DNA of 35,873 nucleotides from Pseudomonadota bacterium (GTDB lineage: Bacteria; Pseudomonadota; Alphaproteobacteria; Reyranellales; Reyranellaceae): NCBI GenBank assembly GCA_023386865.1, contig JAEWIV010000281.1:1-35873 (forward strand), written 5' to 3'. The notes beneath the pieces were generated by a model, which had not been told where the DNA came from, searched no databases, and worked only from the letters and a program-made list of their open reading frames with translations. This document shows, piece by piece, positions 24,387 through 32,510 of this stretch (its first letter is position 1; the number at the start of each line of letters is the position of its first letter). The position numbers and the translations under genes were made by a program.

Positions 24387-25190
24387 ATGAAAACTGTTAT
24401 CCTGGCCGGCGGCTTCGGCACTCGCCTTTCCGAGTATACCGACGACATCCCCAAGCCCATGGTGCCGATCGGCGGCATCCCCATGCTGATGCACATCATG
24501 GGCATCTACGCTCACTACGATCACAAGGACTTCGTGCTGGCGCTCGGCTACAAGGCCGACAGGGTGAAGTCGTACTTCCTCAACTACTATACGCTTCACT
24601 CGGACTTCACGATCGACATGGCGACCGGTGAGAAGTCGACGATCAACCGCACCATCCTCGACTGGAAGGTGACGCTGATGAACACCGGCCTCAACACCAT
24701 GACCGGCGGCCGGCTGCGGCGGCTCGCGCCGCTGCTGAGGTACGAGACGTTCATGTGCACCTACGGCGACGGGGTGAGCAACATCGACATCAACAAGCTG
24801 CTCGAATTCCATCGCGGCCACGGCAAGCTCGTCACCATGACGCTGGCGCGGCCGTCGGCGCGGTTCGGCGTCGTCGAGACCACCAAGAACAACACGGTCA
24901 AGGCGTTCCGCGAGAAGCCGATCGACAGCGAAGGCTGGATCAACGGCGGCTTCTTCGTGATGGAGCCGGACTTCCTGAAGTACATCAAGTCCAGCGATAC
25001 CGTGCTGGAGCGCGAGCCGCTCGAGCAGGCGGCCAAGGACGGGCAGCTCATGGCCTACCACCATGACGGTTTCTGGAAGTGCATGGACATGAAGAAGGAC
25101 GTCCAGGACCTCAACAAGATGTGGGACAACAACCAGGCGCCGTGGCGCTTCGACACCAAGCTCAAGGCGCCGGCCCCGGCCACAGCCTGA
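24387..25190 (+). CDS. rfbF: Glucose-1-phosphate cytidylyltransferase
   Basis: A 267-residue nucleotidyltransferase that makes CDP-glucose from CTP and glucose 1-phosphate. The signature LAGGFGTRLSEYTDDIPKPM lies at 6-25, CTYGDGVSNID carries the metal Asp, EKPIDSEGWINGGFF binds the sugar, and FWKCMDMKKD closes the domain. KPMVPIGG and the YTLHSDFTID region are characteristic of RfbF rather than RmlA or GalU. ATG 24387 (MKTVILAGG) is preferred to ATG 24381 because AAAGGGGG is then seven bases away. Next in the run is the matching 4,6-dehydratase. Confidence 0.95.
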   Translation: MKTVILAGGFGTRLSEYTDDIPKPMVPIGGIPMLMHIMGIYAHYDHKDFVLALGYKADRVKSYFLNYYTLHSDFTIDMATGEKSTINRTILDWKVTLMNTGLNTMTGGRLRRLAPLLRYETFMCTYGDGVSNIDINKLLEFHRGHGKLVTMTLARPSARFGVVETTKNNTVKAFREKPIDSEGWINGGFFVMEPDFLKYIKSSDTVLEREPLEQAAKDGQLMAYHHDGFWKCMDMKKDVQDLNKMWDNNQAPWRFDTKLKAPAPATA

Positions 25191-25221
25191 AATCCTGAAC
25201 GCACTGCCAGAGGCTTTCGAC

Positions 25222-26301
25222 ATGTTTGGAAATTTCTATAAAGGTAAGAACGTCTTCGTGACCGGCCACACCGGCTTCAAGGGTTCGTGGCTGTCGGCCT
25301 GGCTGCTGAAGCTCGGCGCCAACGTGACCGGTTACGCCCTGCCGCCGGCCTACGACGAGAGCCATTTCGAGCTGCTGGGGCTGGCCAAGAAGCTCAGGCA
25401 CGTCGAAGGCGACGTGCGCGATCGCGATCACCTCACGCGCGCCATGACGGAGGCCAAGCCCGACATCGTCTTCCATCTCGCGGCGCAGGCGCTGGTGCGC
25501 GAGGCCTACCGCGATCCGCACGGCACCTTCGAGACCAACGTGATGGGCGGCGTGAACGTCTGCGAGGCCGTGCTCAAGGCCGACAGCGTGCGCACGCTGG
25601 TCTATATCACCTCCGACAAGTGCTACCGCAACGTCGACTGGGAATGGGGCTACCGCGAGACGGACGTCCTGGGCGGGCGCGATCCCTACAGCGCGTCCAA
25701 GGGCTGCGCCGAGCTGGTGTACGCCGCTTACTGGACGTCATTCATCTCGAAATCGAAGCGGGTCAACGCCGCCTCGACGCGCGCCGGCAACGTGATCGGA
25801 GGCGGCGACTGGGCGAAGGACCGGCTCATTCCCGACTGCATCCGCGCCTTGCGCAAGAAGGAGACGATCGAAATCCATCATCCCGAATCGACCCGCCCGT
25901 GGCAGCACGTGCTGGAGCCGCTGGGCGGCTACCTGCATCTCGGACGTGAGCTCGGCGGGCCCAAGGGCGCCGATTTCTGCGAAAGCTGGAATTTCGGGCC
26001 CAACAACAGCGCCAACAAGAATGTCGGCGAGGTGGTGCAGGACGTGATCCGCTACTGGGGCAGCGGCCAGGTGAAGATCGAGCGCGATCCCAACGCACCG
26101 CACGAGGACCACTGGCTGCAGCTCAACTGCGACCGCGCCAACCATTACCTGAAGTGGAGCCCGACCTGGAACTACCCGGATTCGATCGGCGAGACGGTGA
26201 GCTGGTATCGCCGCTACACGGAGGGGGCCGACATCCCGGCGCTCACCGATTCGCAGATCGAGAAGTACGGCCAGGACTGGAAGGCGGCGGGTCGTGATTG
26301 A
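25222..26301 (+). CDS. rfbG: CDP-glucose 4,6-dehydratase
   Basis: A 359-residue extended SDR that converts CDP-glucose to CDP-4-keto-6-deoxyglucose with bound NAD. TGHTGFKGSWL (14-24) is the specific Rossmann signature of this family. HLAAQALVREAY and ITSDKCYRN follow, and Tyr156 and Lys160 sit in DPYSASKGCAEL. STRAGNVIGGGDWAKDRLIPD and RPWQHVLEPLGGYL complete the substrate site. It lies 31 bases after rfbF and overlaps the epimerase gene by eight bases, so the pair is clearly one pathway. Confidence 0.96.
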   Translation: MFGNFYKGKNVFVTGHTGFKGSWLSAWLLKLGANVTGYALPPAYDESHFELLGLAKKLRHVEGDVRDRDHLTRAMTEAKPDIVFHLAAQALVREAYRDPHGTFETNVMGGVNVCEAVLKADSVRTLVYITSDKCYRNVDWEWGYRETDVLGGRDPYSASKGCAELVYAAYWTSFISKSKRVNAASTRAGNVIGGGDWAKDRLIPDCIRALRKKETIEIHHPESTRPWQHVLEPLGGYLHLGRELGGPKGADFCESWNFGPNNSANKNVGEVVQDVIRYWGSGQVKIERDPNAPHEDHWLQLNCDRANHYLKWSPTWNYPDSIGETVSWYRRYTEGADIPALTDSQIEKYGQDWKAAGRD

Positions 26302-26749
26302 CGGGGTCGTGCGCCGTCCGCTGCGGCAGTTCATCGACGACCGCGGCCGCACGATGCACATGCTGCGCAACGACGATCCGCACTTCCGCGCCTTCGGCGA
26401 GATCTACTTTTCCGGCATTCACCAGGGCAAGGTGAAGGGCTGGTACCGGCACCGCGAGAAGACGCTGAACTACGCCGTGCCGTCGGGCACGATCCGGGTG
26501 GTCATCTACGACGATCGCGCCGGCAGCCCGACGCACGGCCGGCTGGAGGACTTCCGGCTCGGCGAGGGCGAAGCCGACTACGCCCTGCTCACCATACCGC
26601 CGCTGCTGTGGTACGGCATCCAGGGGCTGGCGCCGGGCGTCTCCATCATCGCCAACTGCTCGGACCTGCCCAACGATCCTGCGGAATCGGACCGCAAGCC
26701 GTCCGACGCCGCCGACGTGCCCTACCGCTGGCCTGCCGTTCCGGCATGA
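26294..26749 (+). CDS. RmlC-like sugar-nucleotide epimerase (cupin)
   Basis: A 151-residue cupin of the dTDP-4-dehydrorhamnose 3,5-epimerase family. FRAFGEIYFSGIHQGKVKGW and YRHREKTLNYAVPSG carry the His/Lys region, and LLTIPPLLWYGIQGL is the usual aromatic floor. It would act on the 4-keto sugar made by RfbG, giving a 3- and/or 5-epimer; acceptance of a CDP-sugar is inferred from position. The start is GTG inside the rfbG end. The stop overlaps the next ATG (ATGA). The length is slightly short relative to RmlC proper, typical of the single-cupin subgroup. Confidence 0.82.
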   Translation: MIDGVVRRPLRQFIDDRGRTMHMLRNDDPHFRAFGEIYFSGIHQGKVKGWYRHREKTLNYAVPSGTIRVVIYDDRAGSPTHGRLEDFRLGEGEADYALLTIPPLLWYGIQGLAPGVSIIANCSDLPNDPAESDRKPSDAADVPYRWPAVPA

Positions 26750-28137
26750 GCGACGCTTCGGCATCGACGCCATCGTCCACGATCTTCCTCATCGGCATGG
26801 TGGGGTCGATGTCGGGTCTGCTCATCGGCTACAACACGGCCGTCATCGCGCCGGCGCTGGCCTTCATCACCCAGGACTTCGCTCTCGGCGCCTTCATGCA
26901 GGGCGTCGCCGTGTCCTCGGTGCTGCTCGGCGGGTTCATCGGCGCGCTGCTCGCCGGCGCTCTCATCCCGCGAACCGGCGAACGGCCGATGCTGTTCGCC
27001 ACCGCGATCCTGTTCATCGCCGGAAGCGTCGGTTCGGCCTGGGCCGATTCGTTCGTGCCGTGGCTGGTCTGGCGCACCGTCTGCGGGCTCGGCGTCGGCG
27101 CCGCGACCATGGTGGGGCCGCTCTATGTCAGCGAGACCGCGCCCGCGCGCATGCGCGGGGCGCTGGTGTCGACCGTTCAGCTCATGATCACGATCGGCAT
27201 CCTGGTCTCCTATCTTGCCGGCGCCGCCTGGACGCCGGCCAAGGATTGGCCGTCGATGCTGGTCGTCGGCGCGGCGCCCGGCGTGCTGTTGCTGCTCGTG
27301 CTGGTCGCCGTTCCGGAAAGCCCGCGCTGGTATCTGCTGCGCGGCCGCAGGGCCGATGCCGAGCGCGCGCACTTGCGCCTGACCGGCGGGCGCGGCGAGC
27401 CGTTGCCCGACCCGGAGCCCGCCGCCGCCCAGGTGCGTTGGCAGGCGCTGTTCGTCGGACGAAACCTCATGGTGCTGATCTTGGCGACGGGGCTGTTCGC
27501 CTTCGCCAACCTGAGCGGCATTGACGCGATCCTCTATTACGCGCCGACGATCTTCGCCGAGGTCGGCTTCGGCGGCACCTTCGGGCCGATCCTGGCCACG
27601 GTCGGCATCGGCATAGTGAACGTGATCGCGACCATCATCGCCATGGCCCTGATCGACCGGCTGGGACGGCGGCCGCTGCTGATCGGCGGGCTGGTGCCGA
27701 TGGCGGCCAGCCTGCTCGTGCTCGCCGGCGCCCTGGCGGTTGGGCAGGGCGCCGACTGGTCGAACGTGGCTGCGGTGACGTGCCTTGGCCTGTTCGTCCT
27801 GGCTTTCGGCATCAGCCTCGGGCCGTTGCCTTACGTCCTCATGGCGGAACTGTTTCCTCTGGCATTGCGCGGCGCGGGCATGGGCATCGCCTCGGCGACG
27901 GCCTGGGGAGTCAATGTCCTGGTCTCCTTGACCTTTCCCGTGCTGGTCGAGGCGTTCGGCGTGGCACTGGTGTTCGGGTTCTACGGACTGATCAGCATTG
28001 CCGCCCTGGCCTTCGTTCTGGCATTGGTGCCCGAGACCCGAGGCCGTTCGCTGGAACTGATCGAGGCCAACCTGGCCGCTGGCCGGGCGGTGCGCGATCT
28101 GGGCATGCCGCTTCCTGCCCGTTCCTCGGCCGGCTGA
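26746..28137 (+). CDS. Sugar porter-family MFS protein, divergent
   Basis: A 463-residue, 12-helix relative of XylE/GalP. Family marks remain: VGPLYVSETAPARMRGALVS, PESPRWYLLRGR, DRLGRRPLL, GPLPYVLMAELFP and PETRGRSLELIEANL. Key transport residues differ: helix 1 reads LLIGYNTAVI, with Asn where proton symporters have Asp, and helix 7 reads ANLSGIDAILYYAP, lacking the QQ pair and the Asn. It may be a facilitator, take another substrate, or export. The ATG overlaps the epimerase stop by four bases; glucokinase follows after 36 bases. Confidence 0.88.
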   Translation: MSDASASTPSSTIFLIGMVGSMSGLLIGYNTAVIAPALAFITQDFALGAFMQGVAVSSVLLGGFIGALLAGALIPRTGERPMLFATAILFIAGSVGSAWADSFVPWLVWRTVCGLGVGAATMVGPLYVSETAPARMRGALVSTVQLMITIGILVSYLAGAAWTPAKDWPSMLVVGAAPGVLLLLVLVAVPESPRWYLLRGRRADAERAHLRLTGGRGEPLPDPEPAAAQVRWQALFVGRNLMVLILATGLFAFANLSGIDAILYYAPTIFAEVGFGGTFGPILATVGIGIVNVIATIIAMALIDRLGRRPLLIGGLVPMAASLLVLAGALAVGQGADWSNVAAVTCLGLFVLAFGISLGPLPYVLMAELFPLALRGAGMGIASATAWGVNVLVSLTFPVLVEAFGVALVFGFYGLISIAALAFVLALVPETRGRSLELIEANLAAGRAVRDLGMPLPARSSAG

Positions 28138-28173
28138 TCGGGACCATCGCTGCAGGCAACGAGGTACCGACGC

Positions 28174-29160
28174 ATGACGACGACCGCCTCCGCTTTGATC
28201 GCCGATATCGGCGCCACCAACGCCCGTTTCGCGCTGCTGGACGGGACCGAGGTCGCCGTCTCCGAGACCTACGCCGTTTCCGACTACGCCTCGCCCGTCG
28301 AGGCGGCGCGCCAGTTCCTGTCGGGTCCGGCCGATGGCCACTCGCCGAAGCGGGCCCTGATCGCGGCGGCCGGCCCTGTCGATCGCGGCCGGGTCGCTCT
28401 AACCAATGCCGCCTGGATCGTCGATTCCGAACGCATCGCCAAGGGGCTCGGGATGAGCGACGTGGCCGTGATCAACGATTTCGAGGCACTGGCCTGGGCG
28501 CTGCCCGCCTTGCGCGCCGATCATATCGTGACGCTGGGCACATCGCGCGCCGGCGACCGCGGCACGATGGCGGTGATGGGCCCCGGCACCGGCTTTGGCC
28601 TCGCGGCCATGGCGTTTGCCGGCGACATCGAGGTCCCGCTCGTCACGGAAGGCGGCCATGCCACGCTCCCGAGCGAGAATCGGCGCGAGGACGCCATCAT
28701 CCTTGCACTGCGACAGCAATTCCACCACGTCTCGGTCGAACGGGTCCTCTCCGGCTCGGGCCTGATCCAGCTCTACCACGCGATCGCCCGCGTCGACGAC
28801 GCGTCGGTGCCGGAACGCGACAGCAGCGAGATCGTGGCCCATGCGCTGGCTGACGACTGCAAGGTGAGCCGCGAGGCGCTGGAACTGTTCTGCGCCTTCC
28901 TCGGCAGTGCCGCGGGCAACATCGCGCTGACGCTGGGCGCGCGCGGCGGCGTGTTCATCGGCGGGGGAATCGCCCCGCGCTTCACCGATTTCCTGCGCGC
29001 TTCCGCCTTCCGCGAGCGCTTCGAGGCCAAGGGACGCATGTCGAGCTATCTCGCGCACATTCCGACGGCCGTCATCGTGCACCCGATGCCGGCCTTCATC
29101 GGCCTGGCCCACCTGGCGCATGTCCGGGCACGACCGCATGGAGGCAATCGCAGTTGGTGA
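28174..29160 (+). CDS. glk: Glucokinase (Glk, PF02685 type)
   Basis: A 328-residue cytoplasmic kinase forming glucose 6-phosphate from glucose and ATP. LIADIGATNARFALL is the phosphate-1 loop, AAGPVDRGRVALTNAAW is typical, VINDFEALAWALP holds the catalytic Asp, GPGTGFGLA the second phosphate loop, and TEGGHATLPSE and GSGLIQLYHAIA complete the sugar pocket. GGVFIGGGIAPRF lies near the end. This family is unrelated in detail to the ROK kinase at 18283. In the sugar run it would feed glucose toward glucose 1-phosphate and CDP-glucose. Confidence 0.95.
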   Translation: MTTTASALIADIGATNARFALLDGTEVAVSETYAVSDYASPVEAARQFLSGPADGHSPKRALIAAAGPVDRGRVALTNAAWIVDSERIAKGLGMSDVAVINDFEALAWALPALRADHIVTLGTSRAGDRGTMAVMGPGTGFGLAAMAFAGDIEVPLVTEGGHATLPSENRREDAIILALRQQFHHVSVERVLSGSGLIQLYHAIARVDDASVPERDSSEIVAHALADDCKVSREALELFCAFLGSAAGNIALTLGARGGVFIGGGIAPRFTDFLRASAFRERFEAKGRMSSYLAHIPTAVIVHPMPAFIGLAHLAHVRARPHGGNRSW

Positions 29161-29205
29161 TGCGGGGAGTTGGTGTAAGTTAGTTCAGGAGCAGGGGAGA
29201 CTACT

Positions 29206-30543
29206 ATGGCTACAGACTCGCGCTATCTGTCCAACCGGCTGGCGATCGACGGCGGCACGCCGGTTCGTTCCACGCCGTTGCCGTGGGAACTGCCCGGTGC
29301 CTACTACATCGACGAGGAGGAGAAGCGCCTGGTCAACCAGGTGATCGATGCGCGCAGTCCCTTCCGCTTCTACGGGCTGAACGCCCAGGGCATGGTCGAC
29401 CGGCTCGAGGCGGAATGGTGCTCGACCTTCGGTCACAAGCATGCGCTCGGCGTCAACAGCGGCAGCGCGGCACTGCACATCGCGCTGGCTGCGTTCGGCG
29501 TCGGGCCGGGCGACGAGGTGCTGGTCCCGGGCTACATGTGGGTGGCCTGCATCAGCGCCATCGTGCGCACCGGCGCGATCCCGCGCCTGGTCGACATCGA
29601 CGGCAGCTTCTGCATGGATCCGGCCGACCTCGAGCGCAAGATCGGCCCGCGCAGCAAGGCGGTGCTGACGGTAAACATGAGCGGCGTCATGGGTCGCAAC
29701 GATCGCATTGCCGCGATCTGCCGCAAGCACAACCTGCGCCTGCTGGAGGATTGCGCCCAGGCGATCGGCGCCACGCTGAAGGGCCGCCCTGCGGGGTCCT
29801 TCGGCGACATCGGCATCTACTCCTTCCAGCTCAACAAGAACATGACGAGCGGCGAGGGCGGGCTGATCGTCACCGAGGACGAGGACCTCTACAAGCGCTG
29901 CACGGCGCTGCATGACCTCGGCTATGCGCGCAACGAGGAGGGCCGGCTCGATCCGTCCGATGAGCGCTACCAGTACTGGGGCACCGGCAGCCGCATGTCC
30001 GAGCTTGCCGGCGCCATGGCGCTCGCCCAGATGCGCAAGGTGCGCACCATCACCGGCAAGATGCGCCAGGCCAAGTGGAAGATCCGCGAGGCCATCAAGG
30101 ACATCCCCGGCATCAGCCTGCGCGAGGTCGACGATCCCGCAGGCGACACCGGGCCGGTGCTGATCACCGTCTATCCGACGGCCGACGCTTGCCAGCGCTT
30201 CGTCGACGCCATCCGGGCCGAAGGCGTGCGTGGGCCGGAGGGCAGCCTGACCTGCATCACCATGCGCGAGTGGGGCATGCACTGGTACTTCAACATTCCG
30301 AGCCTGGTGAAGAAGCGCTCCAACGCCCATGACGGCTTCCCCTGGACCCATCCGTCGAACGCCTTCGCCGCCGGCTACAGCTACGAGCGCGGCGCCTTGC
30401 CCGTTTGCGACGACCTCAGCAACCGCGCCGCTCTGCTCACGGTCTCCTCGGTGCTCAGCGACAATGACGTCGCGGATATCGTCGCGGCCTTCCGCAAGGT
30501 CGGAAACGCCTTCGCAACGACCCATCTGAAGGCGGCCGAGTAA
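29206..30543 (+). CDS. DegT/DnrJ/EryC1/StrS family aminotransferase
   Basis: A 445-residue PLP enzyme that typically puts an amino group on a keto-sugar or keto-cyclitol. The N-terminus LAIDGGTPVR is the classical opening. NSGSAALHIAL binds the cofactor phosphate, LLEDCAQAIGA holds Asp182, and SFQLNKNMTSGEGG holds the Schiff-base Lys211. Because Lys is present, it is not an RfbH-type 3-dehydrase, which has His there. A C-terminal region with WGMHWYFNIPSL is longer than in short sugar aminotransferases. AGGGGAGA precedes the ATG. The stop overlaps the GMC gene start (TAATG). Confidence 0.92.
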   Translation: MATDSRYLSNRLAIDGGTPVRSTPLPWELPGAYYIDEEEKRLVNQVIDARSPFRFYGLNAQGMVDRLEAEWCSTFGHKHALGVNSGSAALHIALAAFGVGPGDEVLVPGYMWVACISAIVRTGAIPRLVDIDGSFCMDPADLERKIGPRSKAVLTVNMSGVMGRNDRIAAICRKHNLRLLEDCAQAIGATLKGRPAGSFGDIGIYSFQLNKNMTSGEGGLIVTEDEDLYKRCTALHDLGYARNEEGRLDPSDERYQYWGTGSRMSELAGAMALAQMRKVRTITGKMRQAKWKIREAIKDIPGISLREVDDPAGDTGPVLITVYPTADACQRFVDAIRAEGVRGPEGSLTCITMREWGMHWYFNIPSLVKKRSNAHDGFPWTHPSNAFAAGYSYERGALPVCDDLSNRAALLTVSSVLSDNDVADIVAAFRKVGNAFATTHLKAAE

Positions 30544-32051
30544 TGCATCCGCTCGCTCCCATCCTGTTGAGCGACGCTCGCGCGATCGCCGGTGCCGCCA
30601 TCGACTGCCTGGTCATCGGCAGCGGCACCAGCGGCGTCACGACTGCCATCGAACTCGCCGAACGCGGGCTGAAGGTCGCCATCATCGAGGCCGGTCCGCT
30701 GGTCCTGACCGAGCATGTCGGGTCCGGTCCCTTCGCCAACCGCGAGGACATCGTCCCGCAGATCCACGACCTGGTGCGTTACGGCACGGTGTGGACGTCG
30801 GAGAAGGAGGTCTCGGCGGCGAAGGCACAGAGTGCCAAGACCAATAACAATGCATGGTCGGTGGTCGGTGGCCGTACGGTGTTCTGGGGCGGCTGCACGC
30901 CGCGCTTTCGCGACGAGGATTTCACCGACTGGCCGTACGGTGCCGACGAGATGCGCGGCTGGTACGCCAAGGCCGAACAGCTGATCGGCGTGTCCGGCTG
31001 CGAGACCGACAACGCGGCACCAGCTTTCATGAGCCACGCCGCCCAGGATCGCCTGTTGGCCCGCTGTGCCGACCATGGCATTCCGGCCACCCATGCGCCG
31101 CTCTGCGTCGACACGCGCGCGGTTCACGGTGGGCGCATGTCGCTCGGCTTCGACTCCTCGGTCTCGCGCCTCCTGCGTTGTCCCTATTTCGGGCGAATCG
31201 AGAAGGGTGCGAGCCTCAGCCTTGCAGCCGAGACCGAGGCGCTGCAGCTGGTCGTCGAAGGCGATCGGGTACGCTCAGTCAAGGTACGCGACAGGAAAGG
31301 CGAGACCTACGCCATCCCGGCCCGTCATGTCGTGCTGGCCGGTGGCTGCATGCAGTCGACGCGGCTCGCCATGGCGTCGGGGCTGGGCGACGGCGATCCC
31401 ATGGTCGGCCGCTATATGGGCGACCATCTGTTCCGCCAGGCCGTGTTCGAGTTGCCGGAGCCCTTGAACGAGAAGTCGCTCTATATCTTCATTCCGCCGA
31501 CGGAGAAGCGGCCCTTCCACGCCCAGCTCCAGGGCATGTTCCAGGAGACCTGGTACAGCCCATTGCACGCGACCTGTTGGCTCGATGGCGACGCTGGCGG
31601 ACGGTACGTGCTGTTCTACTGCTTCGGCATCAGCAAGGCCGAGGAGGCAGGGCGCATGGTGCTGTGCGGCGACGGAAAGTCGATGCGCGACTACTGTATC
31701 GTCAACGATCGCAGCCCGGGTGACAGCCAGACGCTGGCGCAGATGGCGCTGTTCACCAATGACGTCGCCGAGGCGCTCGGCGGCAAGGTGGTTCGGACCG
31801 AGGAGAATGCGGCGGGCTCGGCCCTCCACGAGTTCGGCGGCTTGCGCATGGGCCGCGATCCGGCCTCGTCCGTGACCGATCCCGACGGACGCTTCTGGCG
31901 GATCGGCAACTTGAGCTGCGCCGACGCGGCGATCTGGCCGCATCAGGGCAGCGCCAATTCGTACCTGACCATCACGGCGGTCGCCCTGCGCAACGCATCC
32001 CGACTGGCGGCAGCCCTCAAGCCCGAGGCCCAGGCGGTGGCAGCCCAGTAG
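30543..32051 (+). CDS. GMC-family FAD oxidoreductase
   Basis: A 502-residue flavoprotein. The FAD-binding fold is near the N-terminus (CLVIGSGTSGVTTAIELAER, then VAIIEAG). GGRTVFWGGCTPRF is the second flavin block and HVVLAGGCMQSTRLAMASG the GMC signature. HEFGGLRMG and WPHQGSANSYLTITAVALRN carry the active-site His and Asn. It has no signal peptide, so it works in the cytoplasm and is probably a dehydrogenase acting on a sugar or cyclitol alcohol. Start-stop overlap with the aminotransferase suggests oxidation followed by transamination of one substrate, which is inference. Confidence 0.9.
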   Translation: MHPLAPILLSDARAIAGAAIDCLVIGSGTSGVTTAIELAERGLKVAIIEAGPLVLTEHVGSGPFANREDIVPQIHDLVRYGTVWTSEKEVSAAKAQSAKTNNNAWSVVGGRTVFWGGCTPRFRDEDFTDWPYGADEMRGWYAKAEQLIGVSGCETDNAAPAFMSHAAQDRLLARCADHGIPATHAPLCVDTRAVHGGRMSLGFDSSVSRLLRCPYFGRIEKGASLSLAAETEALQLVVEGDRVRSVKVRDRKGETYAIPARHVVLAGGCMQSTRLAMASGLGDGDPMVGRYMGDHLFRQAVFELPEPLNEKSLYIFIPPTEKRPFHAQLQGMFQETWYSPLHATCWLDGDAGGRYVLFYCFGISKAEEAGRMVLCGDGKSMRDYCIVNDRSPGDSQTLAQMALFTNDVAEALGGKVVRTEENAAGSALHEFGGLRMGRDPASSVTDPDGRFWRIGNLSCADAAIWPHQGSANSYLTITAVALRNASRLAAALKPEAQAVAAQ

Positions 32052-32071
32052 TCTGGGCCTTTGCCACGACG

Positions 32072-32096
32072 GAGGCCATGCTCTCGGCATGGCCTC
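32072..32096 (+). terminator. Hairpin after the sugar gene run, terminator-like
   Basis: GAGGCCATGC (32072-32081) and GCATGGCCTC (32087-32096) form a perfect 10-bp stem with loop TCTCG, 20 bases after the GMC stop. There is no following T-run, so it may be a weak or Rho-assisted terminator, or a stability element. Confidence 0.5.
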
Positions 32097-32167
32097 GCGC
32101 ACCTTGCGAGCGGCTCCTGCCATGCCTATTTCGTTCAACGGGCGGGGCGCCTCGAAGGAGCGTATCA

Positions 32168-32395
32168 ATGCGCAGCACGACAGGGCTGCTCGTCCTCGCC
32201 CTCCTGCCCACATCCGTTGCGGCCTGCGCTGGCCCGCCTACCAGCTCCAGCGCGGCGCCTGCGGCAGACCGGGATGAGGGCTTCGGCGATTTCGGCTACA
32301 GCGACGTCTATCGCTATTACGGTGGTCCGTCCGCCGTCAGCGAGGAGAACGAGGTCAAGCGCCAGCAAGGTCGGCAGCCGACGCAAACGAAGTAG
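32168..32395 (+). CDS. Small hypothetical lipoprotein
   Basis: A 75-residue product with an N-terminal signal (MRSTTGLLVLALLPTSVAAC) whose VAAC fits a lipobox. A Ser/Ala/Pro linker follows, then an acidic, Tyr-rich patch (DEGFGDFGYSDVYRYYGG) and a polar tail (KRQQGRQPTQTK). No family is recognised. GGAG precedes the ATG. It stands apart from the upstream sugar genes by 116 bases. The glycine-tyrosine patch might mediate envelope interaction, but nothing shows this. Confidence 0.6.
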   Translation: MRSTTGLLVLALLPTSVAACAGPPTSSSAAPAADRDEGFGDFGYSDVYRYYGGPSAVSEENEVKRQQGRQPTQTK

Positions 32396-32510
32396 ACCCG
32401 CGCAGCCATCGCGGCGGTCGGGCGATACCGTACGTGACCGCGGGTGTTCTTGCCAAAGGTCGGCCTATTCGCTCAGTCTTGTCGCTGTGAATGCTCAGCG
32501 AGGCAATCGG

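Noticed and set aside
29206..30543. RfbH-type CDP-4-keto-6-deoxyglucose 3-dehydrase
   Set aside because: The Schiff-base Lys is present (Lys211), whereas RfbH has His at this position and an iron-sulfur Cys set not seen here.
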